Shown here piece by piece: positions 54,616 through 63,704 of a stretch of DNA of 64,000 nucleotides. Made by a program: the position numbers and the translations under genes. Numbering within the stretch: the stretch's first letter is position 1; the number at the start of each line of letters is the position of its first letter. The DNA comes from Zasmidium citrigriseum. Lineage: Eukaryota; Ascomycota; Dothideomycetes; Mycosphaerellales; Mycosphaerellaceae. The notes below the pieces were generated by a model, which made no database searches, was not told the origin of the DNA, and worked only from the letters and a program-made list of their open reading frames with translations. The DNA lies in the NCBI GenBank assembly GCA_002786025.1, contig NHNW01000014.1:372001-436000 (forward strand). Reading direction: 5' to 3'.

Positions 54616-56370
54616 CTATACCAAGAATGTCGCAAGAGTGTCAAGCATCTCTTTCGTGTCTTCATCTTCAGCATTCCCATCCTCAAGCCCATCTTTTTGC
54701 TCCTGCAAGGAGCCTCGAATCTGTTGCAGTCCCTCATCACCTAGACTTTCGACCACTTTCGACTTGACCACTTGATCTTCTGCGATCAACCACGCCAGTA
54801 CAACGTCGATGGTCTGCAAACAGAAGAGGCCTCCATCCAGGCGCCGTGAAAGCCATTCGGCAGCGCGGTCTTCGATTTCGTCGTCTGGTAAAGTGGCCTG
54901 CTCTTTCCTGATCTCTTTGTCCACCACTGCAATTCTCCGGGCGTAGTCTTTGCGTAGCTCAGCCAGCTTAGAGGTCTTCTCATAGTTCTTCTCGGTGAAT
55001 TTGGCGAGTGTCCGTATTCTCGCAGCGGACTCTCCCGGTAGCAGACGCAGCAACGCCGAGAAAATTCCTAGCACATGCTCAACGCTTGCGCTGTCAGATC
55101 TCTTCATGAAGGAGCTAAAGATTGGCTTGAGTCCAGCAGCTTCTATGATCTTTTCGCAAACTTCAGTGGCGGCAGCTCCTTGCCCGGCGACAGCGTGGTC
55201 GAGCACTCGGAGAGCTCGCTGGCTGATGTTCTTGGTACCCTCTTTGAGCATGATCAAGCACAGCTCCACTCCCTCAGCCTCCACAAATTTCGACTTGCCT
55301 TCAGCTTCGTCGACAACACAAGTAAGCGCATCGAATACGTTCTCGGACCATTCCTCTTCGGAGGAGTCTTTTGGTGGGTCTCTCCTCCTGTACGAGGCTA
55401 GTAACTGGAGGAAGAGATCTACGCCATCGATGTCAACCGCAAGTCTTCGACGCAGTACTTGTGAGTTTTGTAGCATCACTTGCAGCACCTCTGCAGCGTA
55501 TTGCTTGTTCTGCCCAACCGTCTTTTCTGGAGCCTTTAGCCGATTGCAGAGCCACATCAACACTTTCTCTTGACCAATCTTCTCAGCCACCGATTGTTGA
55601 CTCGCCAAGTTCTCAATGACCGACAAGCTGTGATAGACGCCGCTTCGATCACCCTCATTCTCCTCGTCTAGTCTCGCCAGATTGCTCATTAGGAGCTCCA
55701 TGAGGTCTGCGTCCAGCAACGCCGCGACAAGCGCGTCCCACTGCTCCTGCTCGGCTTGCACATCCTCGTCCAGCAGTTCTGAAATGATTTCGATTGCCCC
55801 AATCGCGATATCGGTATTCTCATGCGCCAGCAAGCCCACCAAGTTCGCCACTGTGTCTGACTCTGCGAACTCAACGTAGAGCTCCGGATGCTCACTTAGT
55901 AGACTCCAGCTCTTGATCTCTGCGTCTAAGTCCGCCTCTGATTCCATGAACTTTGCCGGGTCGCCTTCGTATCTTGCTCGCAGCTCGGCATTCTTGTTCA
56001 CCTTCTTTTCGAAGCTTGTAATGAGCCGTCGTAGCCAGGCCGAGTCGATCTTCTCCGGTTGATATGTCTCTTCCTCTTGCTGGTCGATGTAGTCCAAAGC
56101 CTCTGCTGTGTCCTTGGTCATGCCCGTCCCAAAGAATCGTCCTTCTTCGTCCTCATCCTCATCATCCGGGGGCAGCTCCGGCCCAGCCTCCATATCATCG
56201 TCTTCTTCATCCTCGACTGTCGCGCCATTCGCGCCATTGCCGTTCGGCGATGACCTGCTCGAAACTTTTGTGGCTTTGTAGGCCTCCTGCGCATCTGGCA
56301 CTTCGAGCTTGCGTTTGAGGGATCCAGAAGGGAGACCTGGCTTCTTGAAGAGGTCGTCTACGCTCGTCAT
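54616..56370 (-). CDS. ctnnbl1: CTNNBL1, beta-catenin-like protein 1 (Prp19/CDC5-associated)
   Basis: Single exon, 584 residues from the ATG at 56370 (MTSVDDLFKKPGLPSGSLKR); codons further upstream in the frame do not supply an ATG. A basic and then acidic N terminus (DEEDDDMEAGPELPPDDEDE) precedes ARM-type helical repeats, including HPELYVEFAESDTVANLVGL and NTDIAIGAIEIISELLDED, and the conserved VYHSLSVIENLASQQ. The C-terminal AWLSRRLDGG-like block (AAEWLSRRLDGGLFCLQTID) is characteristic of the family. CTNNBL1 joins the Prp19 spliceosomal complex through CDC5L in animals; the fungal role is presumed similar. Confidence 0.93.
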   Translation of the reverse strand: MTSVDDLFKKPGLPSGSLKRKLEVPDAQEAYKATKVSSRSSPNGNGANGATVEDEEDDDMEAGPELPPDDEDEDEEGRFFGTGMTKDTAEALDYIDQQEEETYQPEKIDSAWLRRLITSFEKKVNKNAELRARYEGDPAKFMESEADLDAEIKSWSLLSEHPELYVEFAESDTVANLVGLLAHENTDIAIGAIEIISELLDEDVQAEQEQWDALVAALLDADLMELLMSNLARLDEENEGDRSGVYHSLSVIENLASQQSVAEKIGQEKVLMWLCNRLKAPEKTVGQNKQYAAEVLQVMLQNSQVLRRRLAVDIDGVDLFLQLLASYRRRDPPKDSSEEEWSENVFDALTCVVDEAEGKSKFVEAEGVELCLIMLKEGTKNISQRALRVLDHAVAGQGAAATEVCEKIIEAAGLKPIFSSFMKRSDSASVEHVLGIFSALLRLLPGESAARIRTLAKFTEKNYEKTSKLAELRKDYARRIAVVDKEIRKEQATLPDDEIEDRAAEWLSRRLDGGLFCLQTIDVVLAWLIAEDQVVKSKVVESLGDEGLQQIRGSLQEQKDGLEDGNAEDEDTKEMLDTLATFLV

Positions 56371-57276
56371 GGTGCTGGTATTTGTGGTGGTGATTCGAGC
56401 AGCTGTCAAGAGCTTCTGTCTCCAAAGTTCCGCGATTTGACTTTCTAGCGCGTCCGTGCATTGACTACGTTTTGATGGGAATTGATTGACAGACCCACTA
56501 TCTCTGAACCTTAACCAACCTCACCCCGTCCTCGTCACTGTCTTCTTTTTCATCACATGCACATGGTCAGCAAGCAATATTGCCCACCGATCAAGTTTCA
56601 CGAATTCAACATTAGTGTTGATACTCTACGTACTACCGCAAAGATGAGCCTACGTAGCACCCTGGCGCCTTGGCTGCGAACCTCTCAGTTTCGATGAACT
56701 TTCGCTTCAAAGAAAGCATTCCATCCATCGGTTGCCTGATTGCGCCGGGGTCATGCTAGGCATACATGAAGGCAAGACATGCTTCGCTTGCAACATAAGC
56801 TCCTCTCTGCTTGATCTCTCATGTCAGTTTCACGGACGCCAAGCAATCGGCGATAAACCAGCTCAATACGACATGCCCGAAGGGCGATGCCACATTCGAC
56901 ATAAGCACGAAACCAGGTCTCCCTTCAATACATGCCACGTGTATATACGTACAAGTGGGTGTGAAGCGAAGGGAGAGACTAGAGGCCTCGAGCGGCCTCA
57001 CTTGGCCCGGCCACGTCGCCATGCAGCTATGCCCGAAGACAGCCACTTGTGCTGAGACTGAACAGCTCAGACAACCATCAAGTTGGAGAGAGCGTCGCCT
57101 CAAAATCAGGCAACGTTTGCTGTTGCTATCTCTTGAAGGAAGTATGAAAGACTCACTGGGCACGAAGGACGTTAAGAGACCTTCTCTATCCCTTCTCTCT
57201 TCTTCCTAGCTTGGCCTGTCGTTCTCCTGTCCAGCGACAGCCTTCCACATTCTCGTGATTTCCTTGGTAGTTCAGG
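56371..57276. other. 0.9-kb intergenic region
   Basis: Promoters of CTNNBL1 (minus) and of the Cys/His-rich gene (plus). No further gene is supported. Confidence 0.45.
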
Positions 57277-57852
57277 ATGCAGGATCCGAACCTCGAACGA
57301 GCACTGGTCAAAGCACAGAGCACCACAATCATCAGCGCACCAAACAAGACACAACCCACCACACAACCCCACGCAATCGCGAACAATCTCGCCTCCGTGG
57401 CGCCTATCTTCGACGTTATCGATGACCATGGCCGTGATCAAAACCACAGCGCACGAATAACCCAGATCGTCGCCACCTCCTCATCGGTTACCATCAACAC
57501 CAATCCCGAAGCGCAGCAATGCCTCATCTGCAAGCAATGGCAAGGAAGTGCCAAAGCTCTACAAGATCACCAAGCGCTCTACAGTCGGAACTGCAGCCGT
57601 TGCAACAAGACCTGGGTCATATGTGCGTCGCTGAGGTATTGGAGGAAGTTTCCGTACTGCGTGTATAGTTGTCGCGAGCACAATGAGTGTTTCGATGGAT
57701 TACCTGATATGCTGGAGCATGCGGACGAGGACTATCACTCGTACTGCTATTTCGATACTTGTCGGGATAAGATCAGATTCCGTCGATGTACGGATGAGAA
57801 GGTTATGGAGCATGTTTTGCAGCGGCATAGGGACGATGAAGGGGTTCGGTGA
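57277..57852 (+). CDS. Cys/His-rich putative zinc-binding protein
   Basis: Single exon, 191 residues. The N-terminal ~75 residues are Thr/Ser/Ala-rich and probably disordered. From residue ~80 it is dense in Cys and His: QCLICKQWQGSAKALQDHQ, NCSRCNKTWVIC, YCVYSCREHNEC, ADEDYHSYCYFDTC and a final VMEHVLQRH. CxxC and Cx(12)H spacings resemble degenerate C2H2-type fingers, so zinc binding is likely. I recognise no named family. Nucleic-acid or protein binding is possible. It is convergent with the next gene (99 bp between stops). Confidence 0.65.
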   Translation: MQDPNLERALVKAQSTTIISAPNKTQPTTQPHAIANNLASVAPIFDVIDDHGRDQNHSARITQIVATSSSVTINTNPEAQQCLICKQWQGSAKALQDHQALYSRNCSRCNKTWVICASLRYWRKFPYCVYSCREHNECFDGLPDMLEHADEDYHSYCYFDTCRDKIRFRRCTDEKVMEHVLQRHRDDEGVR

Positions 57853-57951
57853 CTGGTCTGGTATCGTGAAAGATTCGATTGCTGTCGGATTCCGATGAGA
57901 GTTGCGCAACGCTCGGTAAAGATTCCACCATCATCCTCCTCAAGCTGACCT

Positions 57952-58734
57952 TCATCTTAAGTTCTCACCCCACATCGTCCAAACCACGCACCCGTTGACT
58001 GCGTTCTCCGACAGACCTCCACCCTCGCCGCCGCACGTGTCCATCACCGCCCTTAGCTTCCTCCGACACTCATCACCTCTCGTGTCGAATGCCTTTGCCT
58101 CTGTGCAGTCATGCTGCGCTTGATCGCTGAATTGGGCCCTCGTTCTGATCAAAATTTTGTCGGAGAGATAATTGTTGTAACTTTGGCCGTGAGGGACCGT
58201 GAGTGAGAAGGTAGTAAGCTGATCAGGCGCCGGTGATAGTTCGAACGATTGGCTGCAGTACTCTTCGATTGCCTTTCCTACATCTTCTGGATCCATGTCT
58301 GCAGGGCTACCTGACGGATTGCCGCCGCACCGGACAATCTCTTCCACGACCGGCGATATTGAGAAGAGGCTGCATCCGTTTGGAGTACTACCGCCATAGA
58401 AGCCCAGATCGCCGCTGGAGGCTGGACCGCAGTTGTCCAGTATTCGGTACAATTCGCGTTCGCAGGTTATTTGATCGATGATGAGCTGTGTACTTGAAGT
58501 TTCCTCGCAAGTGGAGCTGTTGGTCCATGAAACCGATATTTTCATGTCTGAGTCTCCTAGAGCCGTCTTCACGAGTGTTGAATATTCATCATCCACGCCA
58601 ATTCTCTGCTGAGGTAGGTCCACGCAGAAGTCTCGAACTACCGACAGCGATTCCTCGATGTTGAAGCCGGTGCCAGCCGTTGTGGGAGCATTGTTGCACT
58701 GAAGTCCATTTGCATCGCGCGTCCAGAAAGCCAT
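57952..58734 (-). CDS. Cys-rich fungal protein with duplicated CxxxL-C-YGG-GC motif
   Basis: Single exon, 260 residues from MAFWTRDANGLQCNN. Two copies of a Cys motif are visible: CERELYRILDNCG with FYGGSTPNGCSLFSI, then CRRKLRAVMDTCG with ENAVNGCVVWTMW. The same pattern of Cys-x3-L-x4-D/N-C, Gly-rich loop, GC and a hydrophobic end occurs in secreted fungal proteins, often near chitin-related domains (general recollection). Here no signal peptide precedes it, and a search ~450 bp upstream on the same strand found no hydrophobic first exon. The protein may be intracellular, an upstream exon may be missed, or it may be a fragment of a longer ancestor. Confidence 0.6.
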   Translation of the reverse strand: MAFWTRDANGLQCNNAPTTAGTGFNIEESLSVVRDFCVDLPQQRIGVDDEYSTLVKTALGDSDMKISVSWTNSSTCEETSSTQLIIDQITCERELYRILDNCGPASSGDLGFYGGSTPNGCSLFSISPVVEEIVRCGGNPSGSPADMDPEDVGKAIEEYCSQSFELSPAPDQLTTFSLTVPHGQSYNNYLSDKILIRTRAQFSDQAQHDCTEAKAFDTRGDECRRKLRAVMDTCGGEGGGLSENAVNGCVVWTMWGENLR

Positions 58735-59233
58735 TGTCGTATATTAGAAACGAATGTGAACGGAAGTGGTCCGCCGAGCGCAAAATCACGAGGTCTTCAC
58801 ACATGTTCATATCTTTCATCGAGTTTCAAAAACCCTGCATCCGGTCTTTCCATATGGCAACCATGTGTGTTGCAAGGTTTGGGATTGGTTTGTGGTTGCC
58901 GAGATTGGAGTCATCTTGCCTGTCTGATCCGGAGAATAGCAGTCCCCGTGGTCGAACCTTGTTGGTGCTAGCAAGCTACCATCCTTGACCATTGTTTTTG
59001 ACAGTCAATCAGATTCGGTTCTGCAGAAAAAAAGTAAAACTGCCTTTTATAGGTATTAAATGGCTGATGAGACGACAGATTCTGTTGTCTCTCGTGTTCG
59101 CTTTCGCGGCAGCAATCTGTTCCCAGGATTCTGGTCCCAATCGCTGGTGCAATGAGATGATTTTCATGATAAAAATGGGCCATGGGTAGCATCGCTACGT
59201 CCAGAAGAACACAGCATTACGGGGTTGTGAACT
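58735..59233. other. Intergenic region with a possible tiny secreted-peptide frame
   Basis: Apart from the weak candidate at 59067-59189, I see nothing coding here. Confidence 0.4.
59067..59189 (+). CDS. Weak candidate: 40-residue secreted peptide
   Basis: The frame starts MRRQILLSLVFAFAAAICSQ, a near-ideal signal peptide with an Ala-x-Cys cleavage context, followed by only ~20 residues (DSGPNRWCNEMIF) with one Cys. A TTTTATAGGTATTAAA stretch lies just upstream. It could be a first exon of a longer gene, but the next gene is on the other strand 45 bp away, so any extension is unlikely. Chance cannot be excluded. Confidence 0.2.
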   Translation: MRRQILLSLVFAFAAAICSQDSGPNRWCNEMIFMIKMGHG

Positions 59234-59812
59234 TCAAGTCTTCATGAAATCCATCAAATCAAGGCCCTGGCCCTTTTGCTGCTCAGAAGACTTTCGAGCG
59301 GCAACCATGGCTTGCAAGCTAGATTTATTGTTGCGGCTCCGTTTCTTGGACCCTGGTTCTGCCTTCGGCGGAGTAGTAGTGGTGGTTGAGATTCGAGGTT
59401 CGTCGACTGCAGGCTCCGAAATCTTGGCGGAAGCCGTGGAATCCGATTTCTGCTTCTTCTGGGCCTTTTCGCTGAGCGGTTTCTTGCCGCCGACCTTTCT
59501 CGATCGGATCGTCGTGACAGAGCTGCACAGAGAGCACTCAAATTGCACAGTCTTGGTCTTGGTTTTGCCGGCGATTCGGTCTTGGCGAGTTTTTCTTGGG
59601 GTCTTGGAGTCTCGCAAGAACTTGCAATTCCAGCCCGGGATGAGAATACTGCCACATGCTTCACACGCATGCGGGCTGCTTTCTGCTGGCTCATCCCCGA
59701 AATCTCGGCGAGTTGATTGTATCTCTGCAGAGACCGCAGGTGCGGTGGTGGCGAGGAGCTGAGAGGCCTTCTCCAGGAATGAAGATCGTAAGTCTGTCAA
59801 GCTTGCGGCCAT
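59234..59812 (-). CDS. RNase P/MRP subunit of the Rpr2/Rpp21/Snm1 family
   Basis: Single exon, 192 residues. An N-terminal helix (LRSSFLEKASQLLATTAP) precedes the zinc ribbon: CEACGSILIPGWNCKF, then FECSLCSSVTTIRS. The GSILIPGWN box after the first CxxC is typical of the Rpr2 family. The C-terminal half is Lys/Ser-rich and ends KGQGLDLMDFMKT. The protein belongs to RNase P (pre-tRNA 5' processing) or RNase MRP (rRNA processing); Rpr2 and Snm1 cannot be told apart by eye. It shares a ~300-bp divergent promoter region with DBR1. Confidence 0.8.
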   Translation of the reverse strand: MAASLTDLRSSFLEKASQLLATTAPAVSAEIQSTRRDFGDEPAESSPHACEACGSILIPGWNCKFLRDSKTPRKTRQDRIAGKTKTKTVQFECSLCSSVTTIRSRKVGGKKPLSEKAQKKQKSDSTASAKISEPAVDEPRISTTTTTPPKAEPGSKKRSRNNKSSLQAMVAARKSSEQQKGQGLDLMDFMKT

Positions 59813-60109
59813 GGTTCATAGAAAATCAGTAGCTCATCGCGAAATTCCGCTCATTTGTCTTGAGAGGATGGAGCGTGTGTTGATGTAGAAGGGACGTGAA
59901 GTGGAAGAGAAATAGAGTGCAGGAGCGCATATTTTGATGATTGGCTTTCGGCGCGGGCCGCTGTACTTACGCTAGCGGCTGGCTGCATGAACATTCACCA
60001 GGACACAAGGATCGTCTTCAAGCTTCGACACAACTCGAAAACAACATCTCGAAAGCCGGCAAGAAGTTTCCCGCGGTCCCGACATGAATCTCAATTAAAG
60101 TGACCGCGA

Positions 60110-61900
60110 ATGAACCGAACGATGGATCTCAATCTTGAAGAATCACATGGCGTCCGCCTTGCCATTGAAGGTTGCGGCCACGGAACACTCCATGCGATCT
60201 ACGCCTCAGTCGAGGAAGCATGCAAACAAAAAGGCTGGCCCGGAATCGACTTGCTCATAATCGGTGGAGACTTTCAGTCAGTACGAAATGCCTTCGATCT
60301 GAACTGCGTCAGCATGCCTGCCAAGTACCGCTCCATGTGCGACTTCCACGAATACTACTCTGGCCAAAGAACAGCGCCATACCTCACCATCTTCGTCGGC
60401 GGAAACCATGAAGCCAGCAACTATCTTTTCGAGCTCTACTATGGTGGATGGGTGGCTCCCAACATCTACTACATGGGCGCAGCAAACGTTCTGAAGCTTG
60501 GACCACTCCGGATCGCAGGTATGAGCGGTATCTGGAAGGGCTTCGACTATCGCAAACCGCATTTCGAAAGACTCCCGTACAATGAGTCTGACATGAAGAG
60601 TGTTTATCATGTACGAGAACTGGATGCTCGAAAACTTCTTCAGATCCGGACTCAAGTCGACATTGGCATCAGCCACGATTGGCCCCAGGGTGTCGAGTGG
60701 AAAGGCAACTGGAAGCAGCTCTTCAACTTCAAGAGGCACTTCGAGGAGGATGCTCGGAGTGGCAAGCTTGGGAGCGTTGCTGCGAAGCAAGTGATGGATC
60801 GTCTGCGTCCGAGGTATTGGTTCAGCGCACATCTCCATTGCAAGTATGCCGCGAAAGTGTCCCATGGAGAGAAGGTAGCATCGCAAGAGCAGTCTCAGGG
60901 AATACTGAACAATAGTCTGAACGGAAGCAATAGTCGAAGTAACGGCGTTGCTGGCCCGTCCAAGAACGAAGACGAGATTGACCTCGACCTCGACGACGAT
61001 GATGCAGCTCCAGCATCGGAAGAGGCGCGAGGTCTTCACACCACTCCAGCAGCAGCAGCTACCAGCGCTCCCAGGAACGAAGATGAAATCGACCTCGAGC
61101 TCGACGACGATTCGAACCAGCCGTCAGCGCAACAAACAGAACCAGCAAAAGCAGCTCCTACTCCAGTCGCAGACAACCCTACCAGCCCTAACGGCGATAC
61201 ACCCACCCTAGAAGCCGCTCGCGCAGCCCTCCCAGCCTCCTTCAACAAGCCCAGACCCCCCGAACCAATGGAACATCCTCCCGACATCGCCAACCTCGAG
61301 ACCTCTTTCCTCGCCCTCGACAAATGCCTCCCGAGCCGCCATTTCCTGCAACTCCTCTCGGTGCCGACTCCAGAAGCCACTAACCTCGACGCCCACCGCC
61401 CGCTCAAGCTGACATACGACCAAGAATGGCTCGCAATAACCCGGGCCTTCGCGTCCACAGAACCTCCGACCTTCGGCAACCCAGACGCCAGCGTGCCTCG
61501 CGCAAAGAGCCAAGCTGAGTACCGCGAGCTCATAGCAGAGCATCGCGCGTGGATCGACTCGCACCTCAGTGAATCAGATCTTGTCGTTCCCGAGGACTTT
61601 GAGGTCGTCGCGCCGGTGTATGATGGGGGCCATTTTCAGGAGCCGAAGTATCAGCAGGTGCGGGAGTACCCTAATCCGCAGACGGCGAAGTTTTGTGCGT
61701 TGCTAGGGATTGATAATCCGTTGGAGATTAGCGAGGAGGAGCGTATTGTGAGGATGAAGGCTGGGCCGCGGCCGGATGAGGAGTTTCAGAGGTTTGGTGG
61801 TGGACGTGGGCGCGGTGGCTTCGATCGCGGACGAGGCAGAGGAGGAGGTCGCGGTGGTAGAGGACGAGGTGGTGGACGAGGACGATTCAGAGGTCGATGA
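60110..61900 (+). CDS. dbr1: RNA lariat debranching enzyme DBR1
   Basis: Single exon, 596 residues; a second in-frame ATG at 60122 would remove four residues. Metallophosphoesterase motifs are IEGCGHGTLHAIY, IIGGDFQSVRN, VGGNHEASNYL, ISHDWPQGVEW and WFSAHLHCKYAA, all as in DBR1. It cleaves the 2'-5' bond of excised intron lariats in the nucleus. After the catalytic part is a long acidic, Ala/Pro-rich insert (residues ~275-390) with two similar motifs, NEDEIDLDLDDDD and NEDEIDLELDDDS. The DBR1 C-terminal domain follows, including FLALDKCLPSRHFLQLLS. The last ~40 residues are RG/RGG-rich (GRGRGGFDRGRGRGGG), probably an RNA-binding, methylatable tail. Confidence 0.96.
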   Translation: MNRTMDLNLEESHGVRLAIEGCGHGTLHAIYASVEEACKQKGWPGIDLLIIGGDFQSVRNAFDLNCVSMPAKYRSMCDFHEYYSGQRTAPYLTIFVGGNHEASNYLFELYYGGWVAPNIYYMGAANVLKLGPLRIAGMSGIWKGFDYRKPHFERLPYNESDMKSVYHVRELDARKLLQIRTQVDIGISHDWPQGVEWKGNWKQLFNFKRHFEEDARSGKLGSVAAKQVMDRLRPRYWFSAHLHCKYAAKVSHGEKVASQEQSQGILNNSLNGSNSRSNGVAGPSKNEDEIDLDLDDDDAAPASEEARGLHTTPAAAATSAPRNEDEIDLELDDDSNQPSAQQTEPAKAAPTPVADNPTSPNGDTPTLEAARAALPASFNKPRPPEPMEHPPDIANLETSFLALDKCLPSRHFLQLLSVPTPEATNLDAHRPLKLTYDQEWLAITRAFASTEPPTFGNPDASVPRAKSQAEYRELIAEHRAWIDSHLSESDLVVPEDFEVVAPVYDGGHFQEPKYQQVREYPNPQTAKFCALLGIDNPLEISEEERIVRMKAGPRPDEEFQRFGGGRGRGGFDRGRGRGGGRGGRGRGGGRGRFRGR

Positions 61901-62105
61901 GAGCAAAGTCACAGGCAAGGACATGATGAGACTGAGAGAAGAGGGCGCATGATGAATGGCCAGGACATCGAAGTTCAAGATGATATACCTAATCCTCGTT
62001 GCCAAACAACTGCAAATATCAAATCGGCGAGCACTCTGCTTCAAGCCGAAGATGCACGCAACAACTACCACCTGACCACCAATCGCAGACGAGTCACAAC
62101 CCATA

Positions 62106-63435
62106 CTACCGTCCTCTCCCTCTACCCCTTCCACCGCCTCGACCACCACGCTTCCCGCCCCTCTGGGCCTTCCGCTCATACACCTTCTCCCTCCCAAACG
62201 CCGCATCCGCAATTCGCAAATAACTCGTCACGCCCTGATCCAAAACCGCCAAAATGACATTCTTGTACCCATACTTCAGATTCGCGCTCATCTGTCCTTC
62301 CGGATTCGGGGGGTCATAAGGTGTCGTCTCGAGCAAAGAGCCGAATTGCTCCAAAGTTGGGGGCTTGGTCTCGCGGGCATTGACGACGGCGATGCGGAAA
62401 TCGGGGGGACCGGGCGCGGACTTCTTAAATTTCGTCGAGCCGGGCTTCCAGACGTGGTAGGTGATGCGGAAGTTGGGGTCCGTGTTGGGTTCGGTCTGTT
62501 CTGGAGGTTGGGTGACTTTCGTGGGATCGTGGAAGGGTATCATGGCAAGGCGTTTGTAGATTTTGTCGTAGTCGCGGTAGAGGCCTGGTTTGATGACAGG
62601 TCCAGCCTTTTGACGTTCGTGGTCCTTCTCTGAACTCTCGGGGAAGAAGAAATGTCGGAGACTTGCCAGACTGAAGAGGCCGGGCTGCCAGGTGCGTTGT
62701 GCTAGAGGTGGGAAGCAGTGTGAACCTAGAGGTGGTCCAGGACTGTCCCAACTTGGCGCTCGTATGACGGTATACCCGGATCGCTTCAGGCTCGAGTAGA
62801 CCGAATACCGCTCCAGAGTTAGTGCACCACCATGAACATCTTCATCTCCAATGAACATAGCATACGCCGCCTGCAGACTCATCGGCAGACCCAGCGTCTC
62901 CTCACTCCCCTCCTCCACCGGCCATCGCAAATCCAGCGTACCCCTCTCCACAAGATACAGCACCTCCTCAGGAAGGAACCACAATCTCTGACCTCTCCGC
63001 CGAGCATCCTCATCGTGAAGCGGATCGTCCTTAGCAGATCGCACATGGCCCATCCTGGCGAAGAGCGGTCCTCGAGGATTGTCCGACCAGGCCATATTCG
63101 TCTCGGGATGGTAGTGTCCGACGGTATATCCTTTCGGCTGGTGGACCCGCTGGAAAGAAAGGGCATTGTGCATAGCCTGCCGCGAGGCCTCCAACGTGTT
63201 GGACTGCAGTGCCGTGCCATGGGACTCGAAATCTTTCTCGCCTCGCTTTGGGATGGTGGCATCCTCTTTTCTGCAGAAATTGTCAGAAACCAGTCGTCGT
63301 AAGCTAATCTTCACGTGATGAAGTGGCGTACGAAATCGAAGTCAAAAAGCGAAAGTCCTGTGTCTCGTCACTAAGATCCACGTCTTCGCCTTTGCTGGGT
63401 CCGCGAGGGATGACATCCTCGTCGGCGTCGGCCAT
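62106..63435 (-). CDS. sen54: tRNA-splicing endonuclease subunit SEN54
   Basis: Two exons (63332-63435, 62106-63270) give 422 residues beginning MADADEDVIPRGPSKGEDVD. The 61-nt intron joins RFLTSIS to KEDATIPKRGEKDFESHGT. The N-terminal SEN54 domain is clear: MHNALSFQRVHQPKGYTVGH followed by WSDNPRGPLFARMG, then LWFLPEEVLYLVERGTLDLR. The C-terminal endonuclease-like fold includes YSVYSSLKRSGYTVIRAPSW. SEN54 is a structural subunit paired with the catalytic SEN2/SEN34 that removes introns from pre-tRNA. The chain ends GKRGGRGGGRGRGRGR, an RG tail like that of the neighbouring DBR1. Stop codons of the two genes face each other 205 bp apart. Confidence 0.95.
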
Positions 63436-63704
63436 ATTGACCGCGGTAAGTATGCTATGATGTGTGGTGTCAAGAAGGTCCAAAGGTTGCAAGACGGATA
63501 GAACGGATATTTTGCTGGCGTGGACAAAAGCTCATGACTGGAAGTCGCAAGCAGCGAATTTGGTCGAGCGTGCACGGGCCACCATCGCGAATCTCACCAG
63601 CCACGACCACGCCTGCATCGATCACCCATGCTTCATCGAGATTCGATCTTGGAAGTGAGGCAAGTACGACATTCATCGAGGTTCTTGCTGGGAAGTGACG
63701 AGTA

